From the NCBI RefSeq assembly GCF_902686445.1, contig NC_062232.1, forward strand, positions 95,714,932 through 95,778,931: DNA of 64,000 nt. The letters run 5' to 3'. The DNA comes from Sciurus carolinensis. Its lineage: Eukaryota > Chordata > Mammalia > Rodentia > Sciuridae. Every line of letters starts with the position of its first letter. The stretch's first letter is position 1. The position numbers and the translations under genes are program-made. Shown piece by piece: positions 46,492 to 58,129 of the stretch. The notes below the pieces were generated by a model. The model searched no databases, had not been told where the DNA came from, and saw only the letters and a list, made by a program, of their open reading frames with translations.

Positions 46492-47248
46492 CTTTATAAA
46501 AACAGAAATTTCCTAACTTATTTCAAAGCTAATAAAAGGAACAACCACTGACGGAGAAAGAAACATGACAAAAAGAATCAGTACAAAATTACATAAAGCA
46601 CTATGACTTAACACATTCTAAGTATTTTTCAAGTATACGTTTGAACTCTACCTACGTAACTGAAAGCAACAGAGAACAAAAGTATAATGATTTCTATCAC
46701 CTATACATGTTCTTATTTAAACATATGTTATTAGAAACTTATGATCCAGGTTAAAAATGAGTACTGAACATATGTCAACCTTTATCTCTAAAGAAAAAAG
46801 GGAATTATTTTTGAAGGTCAATATAGTTATTTGGGAATAAAATCTATAATTCAGTACCTTGCCAAGTAACATGGATCCATTTTCTTTTGGGCTTGCCAAA
46901 TGCGAAAAGATCCCTTTATAAAAACTATAATAGAATGGAGTGCTATAATTTCAAACAGTGTTTGGTCTGCTGGCAGAGTGGTCATTTTAACAGCAGTCAC
47001 AGCACAGTAGAAATAAGACTGCAGTATATCTAAGGCAAAAAGCTGAGGTTTCCAGAGCTTGAAGGTAAAGAGAAAGAAAGAAATGAGAATGGGAATTGGA
47101 AAGACAAATAAGGTTAAGAGAAAATTACTTTTAGAAGAATTGAAAGAATCTAGGGTATACTTAAAACTGTGGAATCAATCCCATTTAAGCTGGGATATTA
47201 CAGTTTCAAACATAACCAATTAATTTTATTTAAAGAATATGTATTTAC

Positions 47249-47306
47249 CTGATCTAGGCTTTAAGCCAAAGGGACCATGTGAAAAGCCATCAGTTCTGTC
47301 ATATTC
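47249..47306 (-). CDS. LRCH2: LRCH2 coding exon
   Basis: This 58-nt exon starts in phase 0 and ends one base into a codon. The acceptor is CTCTTTTTAG and the donor is CAG|GTAAATA. It encodes EYDRTDGFSHGPFGLKPRS plus the first base of an Ala codon. The odd length means it can only be spliced together with the following 113-nt exon (58+113=171 nt) to keep the frame, which fixes the acceptor of that exon. Confidence 0.85.
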
Positions 47307-47654
47307 CTAAAAAGAGAAAACAAATAAAACCCCTTTTCTTTCAGATAACCAAGGTGCTTATTCATATTCATTCCAATTTTGAGAATCACGTTTTTTTCCA
47401 TGACTAGTGGAAAAGAGAAGGCAACTGGCATTTCAATTTAAGTTGATACACTTTACTTTTAAAAGGTCAATAAATCCTTGCTAGTCGACCTGCCTACATA
47501 TGCCTTTAAATACTCTCTCACAATATGAGGACAATAAAACCATTACCAAAGTATATTAATAGATATCATTTTTTGAAAAAAAGAACCAGATTAAAGTCTC
47601 CAAAATAGTGAAAGATGCTTCAATGAAAAGATATGTGAATGTCCCAATGCATTA

Positions 47655-47986
47655 TCTACATTGTTTTTTGTGGGTTTTTTGACACTGGAGAGAGAACCCA
47701 GGGGCCCTGTGCCTCTGTGCTGCATCCCTAGCCCTTTTTATTTTTCATATTTAATTTTATCTCATTTTTTACTGGTGCATTATAGTTGTTCACAATGGTG
47801 GGATGTGTTGTTCATATTCATACATGCATACAATATTAACAATATAATTTGGGTACATGTATGATTACATGAATGGTGTGACTCTACATCGTGTACAACC
47901 AGAGAAATTAAAAGTTGCACCCCATTCATGTACAACGAATCAAAAAATAAATGAATAAAAATAGTTTTGCACTAAAAAAAAACAAA

Positions 47987-48018
<32 letters not shown>

Positions 48019-48175
48019 CCCCTGTACTTTTCTAATTCCTCCCTTCCTCTCACTCCTCTAGTCCCTTTCTTCTATTTATTTTATTTTTTGTTGAGACAGG
48101 TTCTTGCTAAGTTGCTGAGGCTAGCCTCGAACTTGTGGTCCTCCTCCTCAGTCACCGGGACCAGTCTTCATATTT
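47655..48175 (-). repeat. B1-dID SINE split by L1-like tail
   Basis: The dID half (47655-47742, GCATCCCTAGCCC) and the B1 half (48068-48172, TTGAGACAGGTTCTTGCTAA) lie on either side of a plus-strand L1 3'-end-like segment (47745-47985, ATGGTGTGACTCTACATCGT). Confidence 0.7.
47745..47985 (+). mobile_element. squirrel L1 3' UTR fragment
   Basis: Shares GTACATGTATGATTACA.GAATGGTGTGACTCTA.ATCGTGTACAA with 17776-17820. A following (AT)n tract (47993-48017) separates it from the rest of the host SINE. Confidence 0.75.
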
Positions 48176-48399
48176 ACATTAACAGGGGCTGCAGAATTAT
48201 TGATGATGATAAATTATTATCTGCTCTATTTGAATGCATTGTTTCAAAGTGCTTCTATATACACTGGTATGCCATGGAAAGGTGTGTGTTATATTAAACA
48301 AATCTGAACTTGGAGTCAGAAAGCTTAGGCTCTGTCTTGAACACGCTTAATTTTTCTGTGATTGATTCCTCACCTTTCAAATGAAATTGTTACAAATAA

Positions 48400-48853
48400 A
48401 TAAGGTAACTGTAAGGTAGAACTCCACACAGGGAACACCATTTTGAAACATATCCTCCATCTCAGAACCAGAGTCACCTCACAGTCACTCTGATTCAGCC
48501 TGATCTTCAATCCTAGATAACAGTTCATCATCATGCAAAGAAACAACAAACACTCCATCATCTCATACAAAGAGAAATTGTTATCTGGGACTAAAATCCT
48601 GAAAACACCTAGTTTGACATGGAACAGTGTCCACCTCAAAGAATGGACCCTTCCTTATCCTTCCCTGGCCAACCCCTAGCAACAGCCTAATTCCCCCACC
48701 CCATTCTCCTCTATCTATCCCAGGCTGTAAGCGGAAGACAGGTCTCAGTCTCCACTGGATCACCCTCTGTAGGTGTGTCCCGAATAAATCTGTGTTACTA
48801 TTGAACCATCTCTCCTCTCTTTATTTCCTTCATTCCCTTCTTTCCTTATAGTA
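48400..48853 (+). mobile_element. ERV-type solo LTR, probable
   Basis: TGTAAGGTAGAACTCCACAC near the left end, AATAAA at 48783-48788, then a C/T-rich tail to TTATAGTAAC. It is GC-richer than the flanking intron. Antisense to LRCH2. Exact ends are uncertain. Confidence 0.5.
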
Positions 48854-49026
48854 ACTATGTGAAAGAATTTTGTAAATTGAAAAGGGATAAAATAATGTAA
48901 TCTTAGTGGCATCTTATGTAATTTGTAAAACTCTGTGAAGTAGGCAAGGCCTAGGCTCCAGTCACTACTCTGTCATTTATTGATAGGGCTTTTTGGGAAA
49001 ATTATCTGTCTGTCAGCTATAAAATG

Positions 49027-49357
49027 ATGAAAGTCATTAGGTCCTTAGGCCAAAGTAACTCCATTTTCAAAATCAGCACCTGCCCACTCAGGCATGACCT
49101 TCCCATTAGGCCCACCCCCAAAGAGTCCCTAACGTGGAAATCACAACAAAGATGTCAAGTAACAGTCACAGGACCAGCTGGGTTATTTTTTAACTACTCC
49201 ATTGTACATGACTAAGTACTTAAGAAGTTTTTTCCTGCAGGCTGCTGCGCTTTGCAGAAGGGCAGCCTGGGAGACTTTCTCTGTCAATAAACCTTTGCTT
49301 GAACTCAGTAATGTGTCTCTCGTGGATATCTGCACCAGCTACCCTAACAAAGATAAC
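49027..49357 (+). mobile_element. ERV-type solo LTR
   Basis: CCAAAGTAACTCCATTTTCA in the U3-like part, CTGCTGCGCTTTGCAGAAGG, AATAAA at 49286-49291, then TCTCTCGTGGATATCTGCAC in the U5-like part. This is standard gammaretroviral-type LTR layout. Antisense to LRCH2. Confidence 0.65.
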
Positions 49358-49439
49358 ACCTAGTCATGGGACTACTTTTAGGTTCAAATGTATTAGTAAA
49401 TACTTTGCTAAAACCCTACACTAATTAGTTTTACCATTT

Positions 49440-49512
49440 CCTTTCCTCCTCCTCCCTCTCCTCCTCCTCCACCTCCTCCCCCCACCTCCTCCTCCTCCTC
49501 CTTCTTCTTCCT
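49440..49512 (+). repeat. (TCC)n microsatellite
   Basis: CTCCTCCTC-type pyrimidine tract, on the tail side of the next SINE and probably grown from its A/G-rich tail. Confidence 0.9.
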
Positions 49513-49708
49513 GTTCCCCACAGCCCCCTCCTGTACTGGGGATTGAACCCAGGGGCATTCTACCCCTGAGCCACATCCCCCAGCCCTTTTTATTTTTTAT
49601 TTTGAGACAAGGTCTTGCTAAGTTCCTGAGGCCGGCCTTGAATTTGTAATCCTCCTGCCTTGGCTTCTTGAATCACTGGGATTACAGGTGTTTGCCACAG
49701 GGCCTAGG
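49513..49708 (-). repeat. B1-dID SINE
   Basis: TACTGGGGATTGAACCCAGG, CACATCCCCCAGCCC, then the B1 half to GGATTACAGGTGTTTGCCAC. Confidence 0.92.
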
Positions 49709-51079
49709 TGACCATTTTCTTTTTACATGAAATTGAAGCAATCAGAATTCTGTAGATTATTTGACTCTTCTTCCAATAACATGTGATATGCAATTCAAAT
49801 TGAAAGTGAGTTGAGCTACAAAAACACATGCTTATTACTCTATCCATCCATACTTACTGTTTGTCTTCATTATTTTGGTTAAATTGTTATGAATTTCTAG
49901 CAAAAAATTCACTTATCCAAATGCAAGCAAAAATATATTTAAAAAACAATATAACTTATCTGAGAAAATTGGCATTAATAGTCTCCTCTGTGAGCTATAA
50001 AATCATAAAGTAACTAGGCAACAAGCAGTAATCACTTATATACTTATACTCCTTCTAACTTAAAAGTAAAGATTTACAAAAGCATGTGACCAAGATTAAT
50101 TCTAGAATATCCTAATTTATTTTCTAAACACACATAAACCACTGTACCTTCCACACAAATAATTTAGAATTGTGTTTATAAAACTCATGCCCAACAAGTC
50201 TATATAAAAGTTTCATAATGCAAATCACCCAAAACAATAGAAAGAATCCTGGCTTTCTATAACAGTAATGCCACTTATGTAGAATGAAATACTTATTTGG
50301 TTAATTAGGACCATCCAAACATTTAGATAATGTCCTGAACTCACCACAATTGTTTATTTAATAATGCCAATTCACTTTAGAATACTAAGGTAATCTGAAG
50401 TAGAAAAGAAACTGTTTAACATGTTTTAAATTTAAATTTTGTGGTAAAGCAAGAAGTTAAACTAATTTAAAAGAATCAATCATCCAAACCACCAGAATAT
50501 TTGATCAAGATTTTACAAACTGTGGCTACCATAGATGGGCTGTCCTTGTGATCCCCTGCCCCTTAAGTCTAAGATGCCAGGAAATGTGTAACCTCCTGTC
50601 GATAGGAACAACCCACCTCAGGGATGTTTCTCGTGGAAAAAGGAAGTTTCTCTTGCATTGCTTTCAGACCTAATTGGTTACAAAGAAAACCAATGGCCAT
50701 TGCACAATGCTGTAGTGCCTTTTCAAAGTAAAAACTTAAAGCGATTGATAAAAATCCACCATTTATTTTAAAATATGGATGAATCAGAAAGCATACATTT
50801 CACAGAAGTCATTTATTTTCTGTGATCTACAGATATTTTCCACAGAAAATCACAAACAAGTGATATTTACTATGAGTATTTATTTTTAAAATATTTTATA
50901 GACTAGAAATTTGTACATACTGACCTATCATAGATTTTAAAATAGAGGTGAAAAAATTACTTTGTAAAAAAAAAAGATGAAGTAAAGAGAAAGAGGCAAA
51001 GAAGAACCCCATGTAAAACACAGAAAACATATAAAAAACACATACAAACATTTAAAACATATAAAAACAGAACTTGTAC
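49709..51079. other. LRCH2 intron, unassigned
   Basis: AT-rich with no named repeat and no coding signal beyond chance frames. Ends at the donor of the 51080-51130 exon. Confidence 0.5.
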
Positions 51080-51130
51080 CTCAGATGATACTGGAGATTG
51101 TGGTGACATATTAGCATTATCACTGTCTTG
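51080..51130 (-). CDS. LRCH2: LRCH2 coding exon, short Ser/Pro-rich
   Basis: This 51-nt exon (17 codons, phase 0 at both ends) has an acceptor ending ATTTTAG and the donor GAG|GTACAAG. It encodes QDSDNANMSPQSPVSSE. It contains two SP motifs that could be phosphorylation sites (inference). It is a symmetric exon and thus a candidate cassette exon. Joined reading runs from ...GNENDE into QDSDN..., then into EYDRTD. Confidence 0.82.
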
Positions 51131-51269
51131 CTAAAATATAAAAATAAAAAGATGAAAGATGAAATTAAAATACAAAACGATGATTTAAACATATAAAAGG
51201 AAACCTGAAAATCATTTTGATCGACTGCTAAAGGAAGAGTCTAGATTATACCATCTAACACCTTGCAAT

Positions 51270-51415
51270 TCAAAAATGTAGTCTGTGAACCAACAGCATA
51301 GGCATTCTCTGAGAATTTGTTTGAAATACAGAATCTCAGGCTCCAACCAATACCAAATCAGAATCTACATGACTCCCAAGTAATTTATTATTTTAAAGTT
51401 TGTGAAGTACTGTCT
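51270..51415 (+). mobile_element. MER5/MER20-type hAT remnant
   Basis: GTAGTCTGTGAACCAACAGC, GAATTTGTTTGAAATACAGA and TTTAAAGTTTGTGAAGTACT match the order of these old non-autonomous elements. Confidence 0.6.
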
Positions 51416-51724
51416 ACACACAGTAGTAATGATAGGTTACAATCTGAGACATGTAAATAGATGACATGCAAAAGTTCCATCATACCACATAAGAAGTTTC
51501 ATCAAGAAAATTATGTGAATCTATAAGTTTAGAAATACTTAGAAAGATTGTAATTGAATAAATCATGAAATGGCCCATAATTCTTTAATAACTGTTCTAC
51601 TGCCAACCAAATACAAAATCTTGACATTCGACCTGGAATGTGCACAACAATTGAACATTTACTCATTCAACGAATGATTATTGATTACCTACTGTGTCAG
51701 ACAATGCAAGACACTAGGAGTATT

Positions 51725-51942
51725 AAAAAAAAAATGTTTTTCTTTTGGTACTGAGGACTGGACCCAGAGGTGCTTTACCACTAATCCACATCCCCAGTCT
51801 ATTTTATTTATTTTGAGACAGGATCTTACTACTTTGCTGTGCGTCTTGCTAAATTGCTGAGGCTGACCTTGAACCTGCCGTCCTCCTGCCTCAGCCTCCA
51901 GAGCTGCTGAGATTCCAGGCGTGCACCACTGCACCCAGTTAT
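51725..51942 (-). repeat. B1-dID SINE
   Basis: GGTACTGAGGACTGGACCCA, CACATCCCCAGTC, then the B1 half ending GTGCACCACTGCACCCAGTT. Confidence 0.92.
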
Positions 51943-52135
51943 GGGAGCAATGAAATTTGGTAAAATATTATCCTTGAAGAATTTCTCAATGTAGAGGGAA
52001 AGTAGATTTATGCGTATAGATAATACAATATTCTTACTCTATGCATGGGATATTATGAGACATAGATAAAAGGACTCTGGGGAGGAGGGAGATGAAAGAA
52101 GGCAAGTGTACTAAGAAAGTAAAAACTCACTAAAG

Positions 52136-52280
52136 GTGGGAAATGGTGATGCGCACCTATAGTCCCAGTTATTGGGGAGGCTGAGACAGGAGAATCCCTT
52201 GAGCCCAGGAGTTTGAGGCCAGCCTGGGCAACATAGCAAGACCTTGCCTCAAAACAAATAAACAACTAATAAAAGAAAAT
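52136..52280 (+). repeat. 7SL-type monomer SINE (old B1 / FLAM-like)
   Basis: GAATCCCTTGAGCCCAGGAG and TTTGAGGCCAGCCTGGGCAA keep the 7SL-like CCCAGGAGTTTGAG that squirrel B1-dID elements have lost, so it is an older monomer. Confidence 0.75.
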
Positions 52281-53049
52281 GCAACTCAGTAAAACTGAAT
52301 GTTTACCAGAAAAAGATGGAAGGGAATGACATTCCAAGAAGAGAGGACAAGAACAAAGACATAGAACAATAAATGGAAACCTGAGAGCAAAACTAAAACA
52401 AAATCAAAAAACCTTGGAGCAGGTCTGTATCCTGAAGGGTACGGTAAAAGGGGGGCAAAATGTGAGTTGAACTTGATGTGGTAAGCAAGGCCTTGATCAA
52501 AAAGGATCTAGAATTTACCCTTTAAGTTAGGGGAGGAAGTTGAAGATTTCTTCGCAAGGGAATGGCCCGCTTGTATTTGTGTTCTTTGAAACAATCATTC
52601 TGGCTGCAGTGAGGAAACTAGACTGGAGAAAGGAAGAAGAGCAAGGAAGCTTCTGCAGTAACACCAGCAAGAAGTGACAAGGGCCTGTGCCAGGGCAGCG
52701 ACAGTGAACAGGAAGGTGAAAAAAATGTATACGAAATATGTCAGTACCAAAAAACAAATAAATGAACAAATCAGTAGGCCTTGGTGACAGATTAGATACT
52801 AAGGCAGGTAGGACAGGGAGAGTGGCTAAACTGAACCTCTAGCTCAGGGTTCAGAAAATGTCTTCTGTAAAAGGTTAGGGAGTAAACATTTTAAGTTCTG
52901 AGGACCATATGATGCCTAAAGTAATTACTCAGGTCTGAGATTATAATGCAAAAGCAGTTGTAGGTAAATAAATAGAGGGCCAGATTAGGCCCTGGGCCAT
53001 AGTTTTTCAACTCCTGCTTTAGCTGGGTGGTAAATGGTGGATTCTACTC
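52281..53049. other. intron, including an old DNA-transposon-like remnant
   Basis: At 52840-53025, AGGGTTCAGAAAATGTCTTC and GGCCCTGGGCCATAGTTTTT resemble a common old mammalian DNA-transposon repeat that I cannot name with certainty. The rest is unassigned. Confidence 0.4.
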
Positions 53050-53243
53050 ACTCAGTAATTCTCAACCTTGGCTACCCATTAAACTCACATGGGAAACTTT
53101 AAACACCTCACTGTCCAGGCTACTCCACATTGCACCAGGGGCCAACTGAATCCGAGTATCTGGAGTGACCCCCGGGCACAGGTAGTCTTTAAAGCTCACT
53201 AGGTAATTTCATTGTGTAGCCGAGGTTGAAAACCACTGCGCCA
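53050..53243 (+). mobile_element. MER5-type hAT element
   Basis: CAGTAATTCTCAACCTTGGC at the left and GTAGCCGAGGTTGAAAACCA at the right are the imperfect inverted ends. The middle is diverged. Confidence 0.7.
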
Positions 53244-53403
53244 CTGAAGAACTGTATTGTGAAGCAAAAATGAGAAAACAAAACCAAAAATAAAAACAAA
53301 ACCATACTGAGTCCTAAGGATGTTGGATACAAGATTATAAGGACCTGAACCAGGGCACGTGGCACATAACTGTAATTGATAGGAGACAGACAGACGTGAG
53401 TGG

Positions 53404-54067
53404 TGGGAACATTAGGTTAAGGGCATAATTCTATAAACGGGGCCCACTGTGCTGACTGCTCACATGCTCTCTTTTCCAAGAAGCAATTTACCTGCAGCAC
53501 TGCCTGGCTTAAGCCCGTGGGGTATGCTACACTCCTCAGAAAACAACCTGTTATCTGCAGGAGAAATGCAGGCCAGAATGCAAGTTACCCTGAAGGGGGA
53601 GACTTGTGTATCTCACACAGACCAGATCTCAGAATTCAGGGAGATAAGGACAATTCCTCCTTACCATAAAATCTATAAGAATTCATGGTTAAGAATCTAA
53701 ATTAGAACCAGTCAGCCTAGGCCAAAGTGACCTAGAGTTGTCATGGCAGTGGAGACTTAAGTCTGATGTCACCCTGTTGTCAGTCAAAAGTCAAGAGGTG
53801 GATCTAAGCAGGACTCTGAAAACTTCTCTGGGATCCCCAATAAAACTGGAGTGCAGGAGAGGCATGCTGTCCCTCTCCTCTCTGAGAGGACCCACTCTCT
53901 TCCTTGAGAGTGTCCCCTTTCCCATCCCTTCTAATAAACTCATTCCTGTTACTCTGAGTGACATGTCTGAAATCTTTCTGACTTGATCAGAAGAACTGGG
54001 GTTTGAACGGGAGGCAGGGGGCAGCTTTCAAGCTGCCTCAGTTTCCCAGAAGGCCCCAGTCCTGTAA
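53404..54067 (+). mobile_element. ERV-type solo LTR
   Basis: Two AATAAA signals (53839-53844 and 53933-53938), a C/T-rich stretch, and the end GTCCTGTAACA, which matches the end of the minus-strand LTR at 6777. The B1-dID that follows starts directly at the LTR end. The left end is approximate. Confidence 0.6.
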
Positions 54068-54270
54068 CATAACCACAGCAATTCAGGAAGCTGAAGCAGA
54101 AGGATTGCAAGTTCGAGGGCAGCCTCAACAACTTAGCAAGACCCTGTCTCAAAATAAAAATAAATTAAAAAATAAAAAGGGCTGGGTACCATGTAGCTCA
54201 ATGAAAGTGTGCCCCAGGGTTTAATCCCCAATACCACAAAATAAATGAATAATAAAAAATAAAAAAATTC
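54068..54270 (+). repeat. B1-dID SINE
   Basis: CAGCAATTCAGGAAGCTGAA, AGCCTCAACAACTTAGCAAG, GGGCTGGGTACCATGTAGCT; A/T-rich tail. The 5' end of the B1 half is missing. Confidence 0.85.
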
Positions 54271-54492
54271 CAAGGACAGGAGTCTCAGGGGAGAAGTGGG
54301 AACTAGAGACAAACCTGAGAGTTATAGATACATGGGTTTTACTCATTGAAATTTTGAGAGCTGATAAAAACACTCCAGAGACCATGCAGTGGACTATGTT
54401 CTGGGGAACAATATTTTAGGGACACACTGAGATCTTACAGAACTAGTGCAATGGAAAGCAAGGGACAGGTATACAGCTTTTGGCATAACTAT

Positions 54493-54625
54493 CTTTTTTT
54501 TTTTTTTTTTTTATTGTTGGTAGACCTTTTATTTTATTCATTTATTTATATGTGGTGCTGAGAATCGAACCCAGTGCCTCACACATGCCAGGCAAGCACT
54601 CCACCACTGAGCCACAACAACAGCC
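54493..54625 (-). repeat. ID SINE (long-tail type), young
   Basis: Poly(T), ATGTGGTGCTGAGAATCGAA, GAGCCACAACAACAGCCC. A long exact target-site duplication, GGCATAACTATCTTTT, flanks it (54480 and 54627), so it is recent. Confidence 0.95.
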
Positions 54626-54749
54626 CGGCATAACTATCTTTTATTTCATCTCAGTAAATTCTACTGGAAAGGACATGGAGAGGCATTGGTATTTAGTCTA
54701 GGAAAAGATAAATCATCTAGCTCTATTCATTATTTTGCCTTGTATGTGT

Positions 54750-54896
54750 GTTTTGTCATTGTTGTTGTTGTAGAGACAGGGACTCCCTAAGTTGCTCAAG
54801 GCCTCCCCAAGTTGCTGAGGCTGGACTTTAAGTTGTGATCCTCCTGCCTCAGCCTCCTGAGATGCTGGGATTATAGTTGCTGCCACCACGCCCAGC
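54750..54896 (-). repeat. B1 SINE monomer
   Basis: GTAGAGACAGGGACTCCCTA ... CTGGGATTATAGTTGCTGCC, preceded by (GTT)n. Confidence 0.85.
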
Positions 54897-55457
54897 TGCC
54901 CTGTGTGATTTTTATTTCCTAAAATAAAGGTGTTTTGAGAAGCCCTGTCCAGTAACCAACATCAAATTAACTACAACTTTCCCCAATCAAAACTACACAA
55001 AACTTAGTATTTATGGTAATAAGAATGTAACATTTCAACAATGTTAGGCTGCTGCATTAGAAAATTTTATGGTAACATATAAACTGAGAAATTCAATTTA
55101 AAATTTTTACATAGTGCACAGAGTTTGTGGAAAGAGTTCCTAAAAAAAATAAAATAAAAAACTCAATTGACTACCACGTTAATTTAGAAAGATAAAAGAT
55201 GGGAAAAGGTAACAAATTAAAACTCAAGGATTATAGGTTCAAGACAAATGATGATAAAATTCTAAACTATTAGAAACTGTGTTCTAAAGGACATACATTA
55301 ATTGTATAATGATGCTCTGAAGATTTTAGTATTGGAGAAAATCCATGTATTAAACTAATAACAAAGACACTGAAAGATGAATAACATTAAACTGAGTCAA
55401 CTAAATATGAAAAGCAAACATTTCAAATAAGCATTAATATTACCCTCTTTTCCTCAC
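54897..55457. other. LRCH2 intron, unassigned
   Basis: AT-rich, nothing recognisable, up to the donor of the 55458-55502 exon. Confidence 0.5.
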
Positions 55458-55502
55458 CTCATCATTTTCATTGCCACTTGAACTCTTCCTCGTTGATTTA
55501 TA
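55458..55502 (-). CDS. LRCH2: LRCH2 coding exon, short Ser/Lys-rich
   Basis: This 45-nt exon (15 codons, phase 0 at both ends) has the acceptor TTTTCAG and the donor GAG|GTGAGGA. It encodes YKSTRKSSSGNENDE. Because its length is a multiple of three with phase 0 on both sides, it could be skipped without a frameshift, as could the next exon. It lies in a 12-kb stretch of intron with few other coding signals. Confidence 0.8.
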
Positions 55503-56009
55503 CTGAAAAATATTTAAAATACATTATTTTTCTTGAACATGTGAATTCTCTACTAGTAAATATGTGAGATTTATTCATATTTTGGTACTTTATTAAATTA
55601 CCTAACATTAACCTTAAGCATATAATCAGTTTAAACCATTCATCTATTAACATACATGATGCTTTCTACATGTAAGGAACTATTCTAAGTACTTTAAATA
55701 CAGCAAGTAACATTTCCTTCCTAAGCCAATCTCATTTCCTGTTCATTCAGGTTTCTGAGGGTTGTCTTAGAATCTTCCTTTTTCTTATTTTACTATATTC
55801 AACTCATCATCAACTCAATTCATTTTGCAATCTCAGACTTACCTCTTCTGAATGTTTATAACTACAGCTATCCCATTATCCCAGACTTGATCTATAACTC
55901 ACTATTCTAAGATGCTATCTATTGTTAGTAAATCTACTAATTCCAAGTTTAAAAAGAAAACTATATTAACTATATATGCCAATTATGTAGTAATAGTAAT
56001 AATGACAAT

Positions 56010-56160
56010 AGCTAACACACTAGTGCTTATTATATACCAGTACTGATTGAAGTGCCTTATATATATTAATCCATTTTATCTTCATACCGATCCTATGTAC
56101 CCTAAGTACTATTATCCCTGTTTTATAGTGAGATACAGAGATAACATGCTCAATATGAAA
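56010..56160 (+). repeat. old mammalian interspersed repeat, class uncertain
   Basis: Pattern GTGCTTATTATATACCAGTA ... ATTATCCCTGTTTTATAGTG, typical of an ancient repeat with a 'pick-up' of related text at 56728-56950. The stretch 55503-56009 is mostly unassigned. Confidence 0.5.
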
Positions 56161-56727
56161 AATGGTAATATGTGACCAAATGCTTCTTAGAGTTAAGGAA
56201 ACAGTATGACAACAACTGTAGTGCTTTTCTAATTCTTTCACATTGCAAATGAAAAAAATCGGTGGTAGATTAACCTTCTGCTCAGAACTCATGAGGGTCT
56301 TATTGAAAAACTCTTGAATTTTCAGGTACATACAAATGTTTTGCCTGGCATTAAAGGGGATCATTATTATGGTCCCCTTTATTTATGCAGCATTATCTCC
56401 CATAAGCCTTGGAAAAACAGATAACCTACCTGATATCAACCACAAACTGGGGAGTGAGCTGTGTTAGGAATTAGAAATACAAAACATCCATTTCTGTCCT
56501 GTCTCTCCTTTGACAACTATGACTAATCTACTCTTACCAGTTGATCCCAGACATAGATTCAATATATACTTTCAACCCACTCTTCCAAAGAGTCACTGGA
56601 TGAAATTGGCATGTGTGGAAAATCCTATTAGCCATACCATGGCAAGATGCTTTGGTGAAGTCAATTATTTTTAGTTCTATTCTACTTCAAAGAGATAGTA
56701 ACATTTGAGTGAATAACAGGCTAATAT

Positions 56728-56950
56728 TTATTAAGTGATTATTCTATGGCAAGAGCTGTTCTAAGCACTGTATATTATTAAATAATTAGTAGTCATAACA
56801 ATCCTGTGAAGGAAGGTACAATCAGACTCATTTGTAGATGAAAAATAATAAAAAGCAAGACTACAAAACTTACCAGATTCACACTGGAAGTAGATATCTA
56901 AGTAAGGACTGGGAGTCAAATGATTTGATTCTAAAAGTTCTGGCACTATG
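56728..56950 (+). repeat. old mammalian interspersed repeat, class uncertain
   Basis: GAGCTGTTCTAAGCACTGTA ... AATCCTGTGAAGGAAGGTAC ... CTCATTTGTAGATGAAAAAT follows the same consensus as 56010-56160. The stretch 56951-57251 is unassigned. Confidence 0.5.
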
Positions 56951-57251
56951 CTATACTCCCATTTTTAAATCCTGAATGATTACTAGGAATTTGCCAGGAA
57001 TAAAGAGCTAATGGGCACAGTTAAAGGAGGGAAAACACAAGGAAGTAAAAAACACAGTCTATGTACAAAACAAAGAGTGAGGTTAGTGGGGAGAGTGAAT
57101 TGTGGCAGGTAACCAAATGTAAAGAAGAGCACTCCATGAAGATTTTGAGAAGTCCAAATTTTATCTAATTATAATTAGGGAGCCAATAAAGAAATAATCA
57201 AGGGTTTTCCCCAAAAGTTGTGAAAGGGACACTACTAAGAAATCATCATTT

Positions 57252-57329
57252 GGGCTGGGCTTATGGCTCAGTGGTAGAGTGCTTGCCTGACATATGTGAC
57301 ACCCTGGGTTCGATCCTCAGCACAGCATA

Positions 57330-57360
<31 letters not shown>

Positions 57361-57395
57361 AATAAAGATCCATCCACAACTAAAAAAATATTTTT
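57252..57395 (+). repeat. ID SINE (long-tail type) with (AAAT)n
   Basis: GGGCTGGGCTTATGGCTCAG, GGTTCGATCCTCAGCACAGC, then (AAAT)n at 57331-57361 and GATCCATCCACAACTAAAAA. An (AAAAG)n tract follows at 57436-57466. Confidence 0.92.
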
Positions 57396-57498
57396 AAAAA
57401 TATTCACTTGCTTGATACTAAATAAACTTTTGAAGGGAAAAAGAAAAGAAAAGAAAAGAAAAGAAATCATCACAGTTGCCCAGGCAAGAAAGTATGAG

Positions 57499-57711
57499 GC
57501 TTTGGGCACAGTGGCGCACACCTATAATGTCAACGGCTCAGGAGGCCAAGGCAGGAGGATCATGAGTTCAAAGCCAGCCTCAGCAACTTAACAAGGCCCT
57601 AAGCAACTCAGGGAGACCCTGTCTCTAAATAAAATACTAAAAAGGGCCGGGGGTGTGACTCAGTGGTTAAGTGTCCCTGAGTTCAATCCTTGGTACCAAA
57701 AAAAAAAAGTT
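57499..57711 (+). repeat. B1-dID SINE
   Basis: GGCTTTGGGCACAGTGGCGC, AAAGCCAGCCTCAGCAACTT, GGCCGGGGGTGTGACTCAGT. Confidence 0.92.
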
Positions 57712-57890
57712 GCGGATGTAAATTTAGACTCAGTAGAATATAACCAACATCTAAAGTCATTAACACTCCAGAGACATATTTTAGAGTAATAAAAAGAGGA
57801 TTAGACCCTAAGAGTACACAGAAGAAAAGTCAAACAAGAACATAATAAACAAACAAACAAACAAATAAATAAATAAATAAAATAACAGAA

Positions 57891-57972
57891 AAGGGTTGGA
57901 AATACAGCTTTGGTGGTAAAGCACTTGTCTGGCATGTGTGAGACCTTGAGCTCAATCTTCAGTACTACAAAA
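57891..57972 (+). repeat. ID SINE, preceded by (AAAC/AAAT)n
   Basis: GGGTTGGAAATACAGCTTTG, ATGTGTGAGACCTTGAGCTC; low-complexity AAAC/AAAT tract at 57845-57885. Confidence 0.82.
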
Positions 57973-58129
57973 AATAGCCAACCAACCAAAAAATAACAGA
58001 AGAATCAGGAAAGAAAAATGAGGCAGAAACCAAGAAAGGAGTTTTAAGAGGCAAAGTTGGTCAATGTTAAATACTACACTGGATTTTGCTGTTAGTAGGT
58101 ACGTGTTAACCCTATTTCAATCCAGAAAT

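Noticed and set aside
46717..46899. Minus-strand open frame of 60 codons between LRCH2 exons
   Set aside because: The neighbouring exons join in frame without it, and it has no family similarity or acceptor in the right place.
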